Shown: positions 1-7,154 of the stretch, one piece after another
How positions within the stretch are numbered: the first letter of the stretch is position 1
Layout: each line of letters opens with the position of its first letter
Made by a program: the position numbers and the translations under genes
Notes under the pieces: model-generated
The model's database searches: none
Seen by the model: the letters and a program-made list of their open reading frames with translations, nothing else
What the model was told of the DNA's origin: nothing
NCBI GenBank assembly: GCA_003167555.1
Contig: PMSN01000001.1
Span: 1-60,285, forward strand
Source: Spartobacteria bacterium
Lineage (GTDB): Bacteria; Verrucomicrobiota; Verrucomicrobiia; Chthoniobacterales; UBA10450
Direction of reading: 5' to 3'
Length of the DNA stretch: 60,285 bases

Positions 1-23
1 CACTTAGTTTGTGAATTCGCGAT

Positions 24-146
24 GCCTAACCAAGCGATGGAGCGAACGACTGGCAGCTTTGGTTCCTCACCATTCATGAAATTCCACCCTCAACCCGCAG
101 CCACGCGCTTTCCCGCCAGCCGTCGCTCATCTTATTCTCGTTAGGC
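24..146 (+). other. attC recombination site 1 (integron cassette site)
   Basis: The 123-bp site opens with GCCTAAC (24-30) and closes with the complementary GTTAGGC (140-146), matching the RYYYAAC/GTTRRRY core boxes of attC sites. Inner boxes also pair: GAGCGAACGACTGGC on the left and GCCAGCCGTCGCTC on the right, with one extra A on the left, which is the kind of extrahelical base integron integrases read in the folded bottom strand. The next gene starts three bases after the site, as in cassette arrays. This attC belongs to a cassette that begins left of the window. Confidence 0.85.
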
Positions 147-148
147 CT

Positions 149-499
149 ATGAAGTCGCTCGATATACTTGCATTTGCCGCGAGCGCGCTGCTTCTCGGAT
201 TCACGTCTTGCGACAAGCGCCCGGCTGCGAAATTTCAGCCGGGCGATAGAGTCAGGGTGAAAGCGACACAGGCTGAAGGCAAGGTGTGCCTCAGGACGAG
301 ATTTTTCCACGAGGATCTTTACTTCCTCACACTTCCCGAGAGTTATTACGTCTTCCATACCATTGGTAAGCGGCAGGAGTGGGCGCGGTTGCGCGCTCTT
401 ACCGAGGCGCAATTAGGGTTCCCCCTTCCCGAATATCGGCCAAGACCATGGCACGAGGAAGGACCGTTTTATGAGTTAGATCTCGAGCTTTCGCGCTAA
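149..499 (+). CDS. Small putative lipoprotein, integron cassette cargo
   Basis: A 116-residue protein that I do not recognise. It begins with a signal peptide ending in a lipobox (LLGFTSC, Cys about residue 21), so it is probably a lipid-anchored envelope protein. After the Cys comes a short charged stretch and a segment reading FQPGDRVRVK, which resembles the first strands of a small SH3-like or KOW-like barrel (inference only). The start at 149 lies three bases after attC 1, and the stop (497-499) lies two bases before attC 2, so the gene fills the cassette almost completely. No promoter space exists, so expression must come from upstream in the array. Confidence 0.75.
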   Translation: MKSLDILAFAASALLLGFTSCDKRPAAKFQPGDRVRVKATQAEGKVCLRTRFFHEDLYFLTLPESYYVFHTIGKRQEWARLRALTEAQLGFPLPEYRPRPWHEEGPFYELDLELSR

Positions 500-501
500 A
501 G

Positions 502-624
502 GCCTAACCAATCGCTGCAGCGAACCGCTGGCCGCTCCGATGCCTCGCATTACATTATGAAAACACATCCATTGCAATCCACGCTCGCTTCCGCCAGCGG
601 TCGCTGAGCTCCGTCTCGTTAGGC
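502..624 (+). other. attC recombination site 2 (integron cassette site)
   Basis: This site is also 123 bp, from GCCTAAC (502-508) to GTTAGGC (618-624). The inner arms CAGCGAACCGCTGGC and GCCAGCGGTCGCTG pair perfectly except for one extra A. Length, outer boxes, inner box layout and the AT-rich middle (both sites carry an ATGAAA stretch) resemble site 1. Such homogeneity within one array is typical of sedentary chromosomal integrons. The site closes the lipoprotein cassette, and the following ATG is at 627. Confidence 0.87.
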
Positions 625-626
625 CC

Positions 627-1046
627 ATGTCGCGTCACCTCGTCATAGCACTGTTTCTGGCAAGCGTTGCGACCGCACAACAGCCGCAGCTGACGATCGC
701 ACCGCACCAGCCGAGTGCAGGCACTGGGTTCGTCGGCGTGGCTGTTTGGCCAAAGCCAGACTTTCGCATCGTCGCTGGCGTACTTCCGAACAGTCCTGCG
801 GCACGAGCCGGAATTCTCGCAGGCGACTATATCTTAGCCATCGATCAGCACTCGACGTCAGAAATGTCGTACGAGGTTTTCTCGGGCTACGCTTGGGCGC
901 CGGCTGGCACTCCCGTCGAACTCACCTTGAAGCGGGCGCAGACGGGCGCGACGGAAACAGTACACTTGGAGCGCGCCGACCCAGCCAGCCTCAACCCGAA
1001 ATACAACGATTGGTCTGCATACCTTCCAGCACTTACTCACGAGTGA
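627..1046 (+). CDS. Secreted PDZ-domain protein, integron cassette cargo
   Basis: A 139-residue protein with an N-terminal signal peptide (MSRHLVIALFLASVATAQ) followed by one PDZ domain at about residues 33-115. The carboxylate-loop region GFVGVAVW, the segment VAGVLPNSPAARAGILAGD and the strand YILAIDQ are the usual PDZ features of HtrA, CtpA and RseP proteins. No protease domain is present, so it probably acts as a stand-alone peptide-binding or adaptor module in the periplasm. It starts two bases after attC 2 and its stop lies four bases before a third attC box, so it is cassette cargo. Confidence 0.78.
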   Translation: MSRHLVIALFLASVATAQQPQLTIAPHQPSAGTGFVGVAVWPKPDFRIVAGVLPNSPAARAGILAGDYILAIDQHSTSEMSYEVFSGYAWAPAGTPVELTLKRAQTGATETVHLERADPASLNPKYNDWSAYLPALTHE

Positions 1047-1050
1047 AAAG

Positions 1051-1058
1051 GCCTAACC
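1051..1058 (+). other. Truncated attC site 3 (left box only)
   Basis: GCCTAACC starts four bases after the stop of the PDZ cassette, exactly where sites 1 and 2 begin. The sequence then departs completely: the expected inner box (AGCGAAC..CTGGC) is absent and no complementary arm plus GTTAGGC follows within normal attC length. I read this as an attC cut by the insertion sequence that follows. Confidence 0.6.
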
Positions 1059-1406
1059 CCTATGTAGGGAGTCAAGCGTGGATGCGGGTGTGGGTTGGTT
1101 TTTAGTTCATTGGTTTGGGTTGTCGTTCGTGGGTTATTGGTATTTTCGGAGCGCTTTTTCTTCCTTTAGCTCGTTGGGATTGTGTTCCAGCGGCTCTTAC
1201 TCCTATCCGTCCCGCAGGCGCGGGACCATTTGATCAATGCGATCGGTGGAAGAGGAACGTGGGTGCGGCCCAATCTAAAGCGTCGAACTAGCAGGGTAGC
1301 CGATCAGGTTAGGCAACGGGCGCGCGCCACGTTCCAAAGTGTGATTTATTTACTTGGGTGTTTTGTGTGGTGGTTGGTTCCTTTCTGTTCCCCTCGAATT
1401 CATTTG
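1058..1406 (-). other. Noncoding end of the insertion sequence; candidate bridge-RNA region
   Basis: I see no convincing gene in these 349 bp. On the element's own strand this stretch lies downstream of the transposase, the position where IS1111-group elements encode their structured guide ('bridge') RNA. A perfect 7-bp hairpin with a four-base loop sits at 1209-1226 (GTCCCGC, AGGC, GCGGGAC). The part near 1080-1170 is unusually rich in G and T on the + strand. That an RNA is made here is inference from the family, not shown by the sequence. Confidence 0.4.
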
Positions 1407-2429
1407 TTAAATGCTCAGACCTAGTTGCTCTGGCTTAAGCTGTCCGGTCCTGATCCGCCACAGATCGACGGCGAGCTGTCTGGCTACGGCCACGATCGCT
1501 TTCTTGCGCGCGGCGCCCGTAGCGAGAGCTCCCTTGGCTAAGACCTGACGCCACTTCACCACAGGTCGGTAATCGGGCTGGAAACGAACCAGTCGCCAGG
1601 CCAGTTCCACTAGGGCCGCTCTCAGTCTTGGGTTGCCGTGCTTGGTTACGCAAGTTTGGAGCCGAGTCTTGCCGCTGCTGTACTCGCCCGAGCATAAACC
1701 GGTGTAGCTGCCCACCTGACGACGGTTGCGAAACCGGCTCCAATTGCCCACTTCCCGGTCGATCACCACACTGGTCATCATCCCAAGTCCGCGCGGTTGC
1801 CCTGGAGCGGCGGCTGCCTGGAATTGGACCGTGAGTGCGCGGATCTTCTCCTCGAGGGCCAGCAGGATCGGCTAAGAGTTTCTAAGCAACTGCTTCATCC
1901 ACTCGGGCACGCAGAGCGCGGCAAAGGCGCGCCGCTTCCACCAGCGCTGGATCGGCTCGATCCCGTGGTTCACCAGCAGACTGCGCCCCTGCGCTTCGAG
2001 TTGCTTGCGCGCTTTGACCAGCTGCTCGCGCTGCCGATGGATCGCGCGCAGTTGTTCTTCCTCCTCGCTCGGCACCCGCACCAAAGCCAGCGCCCCCCGG
2101 TTGCCTTCCACAAACCGATCCAACCTCAAACAGAGCGCCTTGGCATCGAGCCCATCGGTCTTCACCCTCCTATTGCGCTCATCCAGCTTCTGCGGACAGA
2201 CCACGTGACACTCGATCCCGAGCGCCGCCAGCTGCCTTTGCAGTCCAAACCCAAACCCGCACGCCTCGTAGACCGCGTGAATCTCTGCGCCGCTCTTCTG
2301 CTTCAACTTGGCCGCCCAGCACAGAAACGCTTCCTTCTTGAATCTCTGCGCCGGCTTCGGATTGCTCCCTCCCTCTTGGCAAACCACCACGTAAAACTCC
2401 TGGTGCACATCGATTCCGAGCTTGATCAC
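1407..2429 (-). pseudogene. IS110/IS1111-family transposase, interrupted by one in-frame TAG
   Basis: Reading from 2429 the protein has the RuvC-like DEDD domain of IS110 transposases: D7 in GIDVHQ, E55 in AVYEACG, D92 and D95 in KTDGLDAKAL. A coiled-coil segment follows, then codon 186 is TAG (1872-1874). The same frame continues without interruption to 1407 and contains the C-terminal transposase domain with the expected segments GMMTSVVIDREVGNW, RQVGSYTGL and YSSGK (catalytic serine region), then KHGNPRLRAALVELAW. Restoring one codon would give a normal full-length product of 340 residues. A point nonsense mutation has therefore probably inactivated it, unless amber readthrough or a sequencing error applies. 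Confidence 0.85.
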
Positions 2430-2504
2430 CGTCTTGCTCGGATTAAACTCCGAGCGGGTTCCCTCGTGTGAGGGCCACTCTACCTTAATGGTATTATTCT
2501 CATA

Positions 2505-2539
2505 TTGCCGGGTGTAGGTCCCAGACCCGCACCCGGCAA
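2505..2539. repeat. Hairpin at the right end of the insertion sequence
   Basis: TTGCCGGGTG (2505-2514) pairs perfectly with CACCCGGCAA (2530-2539) around a 15-base loop. It overlaps the right copy of the flanking inverted repeat, 75-110 bases upstream of the transposase start on the element's strand. No T-run follows on either strand, so it does not look like a terminator. It may be part of the end structure recognised by the transposase. Confidence 0.5.
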
Positions 2540-2572
2540 CTCCCTCATGTCATCTAGGTGTTCGTCCACGCT

Positions 2573-2950
2573 ATGAGTAATGATCAGGTCACAGTCATCC
2601 TCAAGCGCTTCGAAGCGCCTGATGAAGTTCGCGTGCTGCAAAAGGGGCGCTTCGAGCTGGTGCGCATCGGGGGAATGACTATTGGACGCGCCACCTACGA
2701 GCCGGGATGGAAGTGGAGCGAACACGTCGGACCGAGCGTGGGTGCCACGCGCTGCCAGGTGGAGCATGTCGGTCTTGTCTTGTCGGGCAGAGCGACGGCC
2801 GCGTTCGACGATGGCACAGTATTCGAGTTGCGAGCAGGCGAGCTGTTTTACATTCCGCCGATACCACATGACAGTTGGGTTGTCGGCGCGCAGCCATACG
2901 TCTCCCTCCACTTTCTTGGAGCCGACCACTATGCCACGCCAAACACCTGA
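2573..2950 (+). CDS. Small single-domain cupin protein
   Basis: A 125-residue protein made of one cupin beta-barrel. The first cupin motif is seen around EHVG..CQVEHVGLVLSGR and the second around GELFYIPPIPHDSWVVG, where a His of the usual metal-binding set is kept. Proteins of this size are often metal-dependent dioxygenases, isomerases or sensor domains, and the substrate cannot be told. I chose the ATG at 2573 over the GTG at 2558 because the protein then begins just before the conserved barrel. The gene follows the insertion sequence directly and might be a further cassette, but no attC is recognisable after its stop. Confidence 0.7.
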   Translation: MSNDQVTVILKRFEAPDEVRVLQKGRFELVRIGGMTIGRATYEPGWKWSEHVGPSVGATRCQVEHVGLVLSGRATAAFDDGTVFELRAGELFYIPPIPHDSWVVGAQPYVSLHFLGADHYATPNT

Positions 2951-3013
2951 CCAGACGGCGCAGCTCTTATGTCTGAGTGTTGTCTTTTCTCGCGCCTCCC
3001 GCCTGCTGGCCTT

Positions 3014-3238
3014 ATGAAGACGATTTCGGTTAAGGTAAGACCCAACGCGCGGGTAAGCGCTCTTGAACAAGTCGACCGTGGCCCTTGGCTCGCAAGAGTG
3101 AAATCGCCTCCCGTCGATGGGAGGGCTAATAAAGAATTGGTGACGCTGATTGCCCGGCATTTCGGATGTCCGAAGTCGGCCGTAATAATCAAAAGCGGTG
3201 TCTCCGGACGTGTAAAGCTGGTAAACATCGAATGGTGA
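3014..3238 (+). CDS. DUF167 (YggU-like) family protein
   Basis: A 74-residue protein covering the whole DUF167 domain. The family signature is clear: VKVRPNARVSAL near the start, LARVKSPPVDGRANKELV in the middle and a final segment KSAVIIKSGVSGRVK. These small alpha/beta proteins are widespread and of unknown function. An internal ATG at 3014 was chosen as start because the upstream extension in the same frame is not conserved in kind. The stop overlaps the start of the next gene (TGATG), so both are probably cotranscribed and translationally coupled. Confidence 0.85.
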   Translation: MKTISVKVRPNARVSALEQVDRGPWLARVKSPPVDGRANKELVTLIARHFGCPKSAVIIKSGVSGRVKLVNIEW

Positions 3239-3678
3239 TGAAGATGAGTCTTGGATTCGTTAGGTTGTCTGCGGCGCTGGTGGCATTGTCTTTGCCATTC
3301 CCTGCAAGTGGCGAAGAAGTCGCGGCGGTCCCAGGCCTGGCACATACACAGCTTTTCGCGATAGGGGGTATCGGGGAGGCGGGATCGATGTCGGACGGGG
3401 AGCGCGATCTGCGGACGGTCCTCGATCAACCAAATGCCGCCGCGGTTTTGCGCGAGATCCTGTCCCGCGCGACGCCGGTTGGACAACTCTACGCGCTTCT
3501 CGGTTTGCGCCTGCGAGATCGTGCCGCCTACGAGCAAGTTTTGCCAGCGCTACGGAAGCGGTCCGATATGATTTCCACCGCGCGCGGCTGCATCCTGACG
3601 AAGGAGGAGATGGCGAACATCATTCGTGAGATCGAGCACGGGGATTATGATGCGGCCATTGCCCATCCACCTTGGTAA
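3238..3678 (+). CDS. Small exported protein of unknown function
   Basis: About 146 residues. The N-terminus has a hydrophobic signal segment (VRLSAALVALSLPFPASGEE) with a likely cleavage site after ASG, so the product is probably periplasmic. The mature part is helical in character, including a segment QLYALLGLRLRDRAAYEQVL that would suit a short helical-repeat fold. I do not recognise the family. The start at 3238 overlaps the stop of the DUF167 gene, with 3244 as an alternative, and its own stop (TAATG) overlaps the start of the GNAT gene. Confidence 0.65.
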   Translation: MKMSLGFVRLSAALVALSLPFPASGEEVAAVPGLAHTQLFAIGGIGEAGSMSDGERDLRTVLDQPNAAAVLREILSRATPVGQLYALLGLRLRDRAAYEQVLPALRKRSDMISTARGCILTKEEMANIIREIEHGDYDAAIAHPPW

Positions 3679-4136
3679 TGGCGCCGATTCGATTTGTGCC
3701 GATCGGGCAAGGCGGCCGACCGGCTGAAGAGGTGAGCCCGCTGCCGGACGTAGCGAAGGATGTGTGCGCGGCGACAGCGCGCCTCTACCAAACGAGCGGT
3801 TTCCGGCCACCTTGGATTGGCTACCTGGTCTTATCGGATCAGTTGCTGGTGGGCACGTGTGCGTTCAGCGCGCCGCCTCAAGGAGGAAGAGTCGAGATCG
3901 CCTATTTCACGTTCCCGGGATTCGAGGGACAAGGTGTTGCCGCCAGTATGGCTCGGGAGTTGATTCGGATCGCGCGGGCGGCCGATCCTGGAATCGAACT
4001 CATCGCGCAGACGTTGACGGTGGAGAATGCGTCAAATTCCATCCTGCGGAAACTGGGATTCCAATTGGCCGGCACGGTGGACCACGAGGAAGAAGGCCGC
4101 GTGTGGGAATGGCGTTTGCCGGCGCAGAGCTGGTAG
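3678..4136 (+). CDS. GNAT-family N-acetyltransferase
   Basis: A 152-residue GNAT enzyme. The central acetyl-CoA-binding motif is visible as FEGQGVAASMARELIRIAR (the family's Q/RxxGxG/A signature) after the strand VEIAYFTF, and the C-terminal motif NASNSILRKLGFQLAG is typical of RimJ/RimL-like members. It transfers an acetyl group from acetyl-CoA to an amine, and the acceptor is unknown. The ATG at 3678 overlaps the TAA of the upstream gene. A TTG six bases earlier is possible but less likely. Confidence 0.8.
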   Translation: MAPIRFVPIGQGGRPAEEVSPLPDVAKDVCAATARLYQTSGFRPPWIGYLVLSDQLLVGTCAFSAPPQGGRVEIAYFTFPGFEGQGVAASMARELIRIARAADPGIELIAQTLTVENASNSILRKLGFQLAGTVDHEEEGRVWEWRLPAQSW

Positions 4137-4196
4137 CCATTGGTTCGAATTGCGACTTGCTTCCCCTTGGAGCAATCTCCTGCTTCGTTTGTGAAA

Positions 4197-5081
4197 ATGA
4201 AGACGTGCGTGGTCTTAAATCCCAAAGCGGGTTCGGTGCAGGACGTCGATGCGCTGGTCGCGCGCCTTCGCCGTATTCCCAAGACTGAAGTGTGTATCAC
4301 CTCGAAGCGCGGTTCAGCGGTCAGTTTGACGCGCACTGCGCTCCGGAAAGGTTGCAAACTGATCGTGGCCGCGGGAGGAGACGGAACTCTGAACGAGATC
4401 GTCAATGCGCTTGGCGAAAAGAACTCCGGCGTGCGGGTGGGACTGATTCCGCTCGGCACCGGCAACGATTTCGCGCGCACGCTCGGTTTGCCCACGGAGG
4501 TCGAGGCGGCGATCGATCTGCTCCGCGCCGGGAAGACGCGAATGATCGATCTGGTCCGCGTGACCAGCGATCGGGTTCGATATTTCGCGAACGTCTCGGC
4601 CGGCGGGTTCAGCGGGCTGGTGGATGAGAAGTTGACGCCGAAGATGAAGAGGACCTGGGGACCGCTCGCCTATTTGCGCGGTGCGACGGCTGCGCTTCCG
4701 GAATTGCGCGCCTACCGCACCACGTTGTCGCTGGATAACAAAGAATCGCTGAAACTCAGTTTATACAATGTGGTGATCGCAAACGGGCGCTACGTCGCCG
4801 GCGGCCGGCTGATCGCTCCCGAAGCTTCCGTCGACGACGGGTTACTCGATATCGTTCTCATCCAGGAACGCTCGGCGCCGGAGCTGGCGCTTCTCGCCGC
4901 GCAGGTCGCATTGGGAAAACATCTCTCGAGCGATGCGATCGTTTTTCGGCGTGCGGCAAAGGTTACGGTCAACTCACGACCAGGAATGCGTTTCAATGTG
5001 GACGGCGAACTCGTCGGGAAAGGGCCGGCCGTATTTGAAGTGTTGCCCAGTGCGCTCCAATTTGTAGTCGCCGCAAAATGA
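4197..5081 (+). CDS. Diacylglycerol kinase-like lipid kinase (YegS/BmrU family)
   Basis: A 294-residue protein of the diacylglycerol/sphingosine kinase catalytic family. NPKAGS near the N-terminus, the nucleotide-binding loop AAGGDGTLNEIVNAL and the segment LGTGNDFARTLGLP are the family hallmarks, followed by the C-terminal beta-sandwich domain with FNVDGE. It probably phosphorylates a membrane lipid such as diacylglycerol. The ATG at 4197 begins the protein directly before the first strand (KTCVVLNPKAG). The stop overlaps the next start by four bases (ATGA), indicating one operon with the heptose nucleotidyltransferase and purN. Confidence 0.88.
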   Translation: MKTCVVLNPKAGSVQDVDALVARLRRIPKTEVCITSKRGSAVSLTRTALRKGCKLIVAAGGDGTLNEIVNALGEKNSGVRVGLIPLGTGNDFARTLGLPTEVEAAIDLLRAGKTRMIDLVRVTSDRVRYFANVSAGGFSGLVDEKLTPKMKRTWGPLAYLRGATAALPELRAYRTTLSLDNKESLKLSLYNVVIANGRYVAGGRLIAPEASVDDGLLDIVLIQERSAPELALLAAQVALGKHLSSDAIVFRRAAKVTVNSRPGMRFNVDGELVGKGPAVFEVLPSALQFVVAAK

Positions 5082-5566
5082 AGAAGAAAATCCTTGATTC
5101 GAATCAGCTCGCTCTGCTCGCAGAATCATCGCGGCAGCGAGGAGAGAGGCTTGTCCTCACGAATGGCTGCTTCGACTTACTGCATCTCGGACACGTTCGC
5201 TACCTGGAAGCAGCGCGGTCGCTCGGCGATGCCCTGGTCGTGGCGATCAACGGCGATGAGTCGGTGCGCGCGCTCAAAGGGCCCGGCCGGCCGCTCAACC
5301 GTGAGCACGATCGCGCCGCGGTCGTCGCGGCGCTCGAATGCGTGGACCATGTCGTTATCTTTCCCGAGGTTCGTGTGGCGCGGCTGCTGGAACGAGTGCG
5401 ACCGGCGATCTACGTCAAAGGTGGTGATTACACCGCCGATACGCTGGACCCGGAAGAGCGCGCGGCCTTGGAGAAAATTGGCGCGGAGATTCGCATTCTA
5501 CCTTTTGCGCCGGGGCATTCAACGTCGGCCTTGATCGAGAGAATGAAAAAGCTTTCGTCTCCATGA
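5078..5566 (+). CDS. rfaE2: D-glycero-beta-D-manno-heptose 1-phosphate adenylyltransferase (HldE C-terminal type)
   Basis: 162 residues forming a single cytidylyltransferase-like domain. NGCFDLLHLGHVRYLEAA carries the HxGH nucleotide-binding motif, and VKGGDYTADTL and the terminal GHSTSALIERM are typical of the adenylyltransferase half of HldE. It activates heptose 1-phosphate to ADP-heptose for lipopolysaccharide core or other heptose-containing glycans. The kinase half is not fused and is not seen in the window, so it should be encoded elsewhere. The gene overlaps both neighbours by four bases. Confidence 0.88.
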   Translation: MKKKILDSNQLALLAESSRQRGERLVLTNGCFDLLHLGHVRYLEAARSLGDALVVAINGDESVRALKGPGRPLNREHDRAAVVAALECVDHVVIFPEVRVARLLERVRPAIYVKGGDYTADTLDPEERAALEKIGAEIRILPFAPGHSTSALIERMKKLSSP

Positions 5567-6141
5567 GTCGTCTCGCGCTGGGGATTCTGGGATCGGGCAA
5601 GGGAAGTAATTGCCGCGCGATCCTCGAACAAATCCGCGCCGGCAAACTCGCCGCCGACGCGCGCCTGATTATCTCTGATGTTTTCGCTGCGGGCATTCTG
5701 GATATCGCGCGCGAGTTCGGCGTGCCGAATGTTTATCTTCCGCCGGGAAGATTCCGCACACGACTCGAGCCGCAGGTCGAAATGGAATTAGTGCGAATGC
5801 TTCAGGGCGCGGGAGTCGAGCTGGTGGTGCTCGCCGGTTTCATGCGAGTCCTGAAAGAGCAAATCCTCGCAGCGTTCCCACGCCGGATCATTAACCTTCA
5901 TCCATCGCTGCTGCCGAAATTTCCGGGCATGGAAGCATGGGCCCAGGCTCTGGCGGCGGGGGAAAAAGTAACAGGCTGCACGGTCCATTACGTAGATGCG
6001 GGAATCGACAGCGGCGAGATAATCGCGCAGCGGGAGGTGCCGATCGCGCCCGGTGACACGCCGGAAATCTTACATGCGCGAATTCAAATCGCGGAGCGCG
6101 AACTTTATCCAGAAGTGATCGGAAGATTTTGCGGCGGCTAG
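5563..6141 (+). CDS. purN: Phosphoribosylglycinamide formyltransferase
   Basis: 192 residues, normal length for the family. It transfers a formyl group from 10-formyltetrahydrofolate to GAR in purine synthesis. Seen in order: the phosphate loop GILGSGKGSNCRAIL, the segment VLAGFMRVL, the catalytic region RRIINLHPSLLPKFPG (Asn and His of the N..H pair) and TVHYVDAGIDSGEII with the essential Asp. The ATG overlaps the previous stop by four bases. It ends 11 bp before the convergent gpsA, leaving no room for a conventional terminator. Confidence 0.95.
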   Translation: MSRLALGILGSGKGSNCRAILEQIRAGKLAADARLIISDVFAAGILDIAREFGVPNVYLPPGRFRTRLEPQVEMELVRMLQGAGVELVVLAGFMRVLKEQILAAFPRRIINLHPSLLPKFPGMEAWAQALAAGEKVTGCTVHYVDAGIDSGEIIAQREVPIAPGDTPEILHARIQIAERELYPEVIGRFCGG

Positions 6142-6152
6142 AAATTCCGCGA

Positions 6153-7154
6153 TCAGAGGCGCTCCGCCTTTTGATCCCGGCCGAGCAGCGCCTGCATCGC
6201 TTGATCGGGCCGCTTGCCTTCATAAAGGACCGAATAAATCTGATCGATGATTGGCGTCTCGATGTTGAATTTCCGGGCGCATTCCCGGGCGCTTTTCGCG
6301 GTGGGAATCCCCTCGGCCACCATATGGGTGCCCGCAACGATTTGGTCCAGGGTCTTGCCGCGCCCGAGCTGTTCGCCCACCCGGCGATTTCGGCTGTGCT
6401 GGCTAAAGCACGTGGCAATCAAATCTCCCGCGCCGCTCAGACCGTAAAAGGTCCTCGGATTCCCACCCATCGCTGTTCCTAGCCGCAGAAGTTCCGCCAG
6501 CGAACGCGTGACCAACGCGGCCTTCGAATTATCGCCAAGTCCAAAGCCGTCGCTCGCTCCCGCCGCAATCGCGAACACATTCTTGAGCGCGCCGCCGAGC
6601 TCGATGCCAATAGTCTCATCGCTCGAGTAAATGCGAAACCGTTCGCTTCCCAGATGCCGCTGAAGTTCTTCTGCGCATTCATGAACGCGGCAGCCGAGAA
6701 CGGTGGCGGTGGGAAGATCCCGTGCAACTTCCACCGCCAAATTTGGCCCCGAAAGAACAGCGATCGTGTTCTGTGGAAAAACCTGTTCGAGAATTTCGCT
6801 CATCCGCATCCCGCTGCCGTGTTCGATTCCCTTTGTGCAACTCAGAAGAACGGCTTCGCGGTTGGAAAGTAACGCCCGCAGCCGATTAGCGACCGGTCGC
6901 AACGCGATCGAAGGCGTCACGAAGACAATCAAATCGGCGCCGGCGCAGTCCGCGAGATCGCTCGTCACGTGGATCGACTCCGACAACTTTACGTCCGGAA
7001 GATAATCGGCGTTTTCGCGGGCGATCCGGATCCTTTCCGTCCGCTCCGGGTTATGCCCCCAGAGCGTGATGGCGTCTCCCCGTTTCGACCATAGAGCCGC
7101 GAGCGCTGTGCCCCACCCTCCGGCCCCGATAATTGCCGTTTCTCGAATTTTCAC
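6153..7154 (-). CDS. gpsA: NAD(P)H-dependent glycerol-3-phosphate dehydrogenase
   Basis: 333 residues, the family's normal length. It reduces dihydroxyacetone phosphate to sn-glycerol 3-phosphate, the backbone of phospholipids. The Rossmann motif AIIGAGGWGTALA opens the protein, LLSCTKGIE and GPNLAVEVARD are conserved substrate-side segments, and ELGGALKNVFAIAAG carries the catalytic Lys. The start overlaps the end of plsY by four bases, so the two consecutive steps (glycerol 3-phosphate formation and acylation) are coupled. Last gene of a leftward operon. Confidence 0.95.
   Translation of the reverse strand: MKIRETAIIGAGGWGTALAALWSKRGDAITLWGHNPERTERIRIARENADYLPDVKLSESIHVTSDLADCAGADLIVFVTPSIALRPVANRLRALLSNREAVLLSCTKGIEHGSGMRMSEILEQVFPQNTIAVLSGPNLAVEVARDLPTATVLGCRVHECAEELQRHLGSERFRIYSSDETIGIELGGALKNVFAIAAGASDGFGLGDNSKAALVTRSLAELLRLGTAMGGNPRTFYGLSGAGDLIATCFSQHSRNRRVGEQLGRGKTLDQIVAGTHMVAEGIPTAKSARECARKFNIETPIIDQIYSVLYEGKRPDQAMQALLGRDQKAERL

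Larger units (their letters stand above)
1058..2555 (-). mobile_element. IS110/IS1111-type insertion sequence inserted at an attC box
   Basis: The element runs from just after the truncated attC to about 2555. It holds one transposase gene on the minus strand and a noncoding stretch of about 350 bp downstream of it. An imperfect inverted repeat flanks the gene: 1061-1094 (ATGTAGGGAGT, then TGCGGGTGTGGG) matches the complement of about 2516-2549 (ATGAGGGAGT, then TGCGGGTCTGGG). The length of about 1.5 kb and subterminal inverted repeats fit the IS1111 subgroup. Exact ends are uncertain because these elements leave no clear target duplication and no uninterrupted copy is available here. Insertion into attC is a known habit of the IS1111-attC group. 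Confidence 0.6.

Noticed and set aside
1308-1314. GTTAGGC as the right box of attC 3, pairing with GCCTAAC at 1051
   Set aside because: The distance would be 264 bp and the inner arms next to the two boxes do not complement each other. It lies inside the insertion sequence's noncoding end.
1182-1424. 80-residue open frame in the noncoding end of the insertion sequence
   Set aside because: No recognisable protein features or start signal, and it overlaps the transposase end on the other strand.
2505-2539. Hairpin as a rho-independent terminator
   Set aside because: No T-run follows on either strand.
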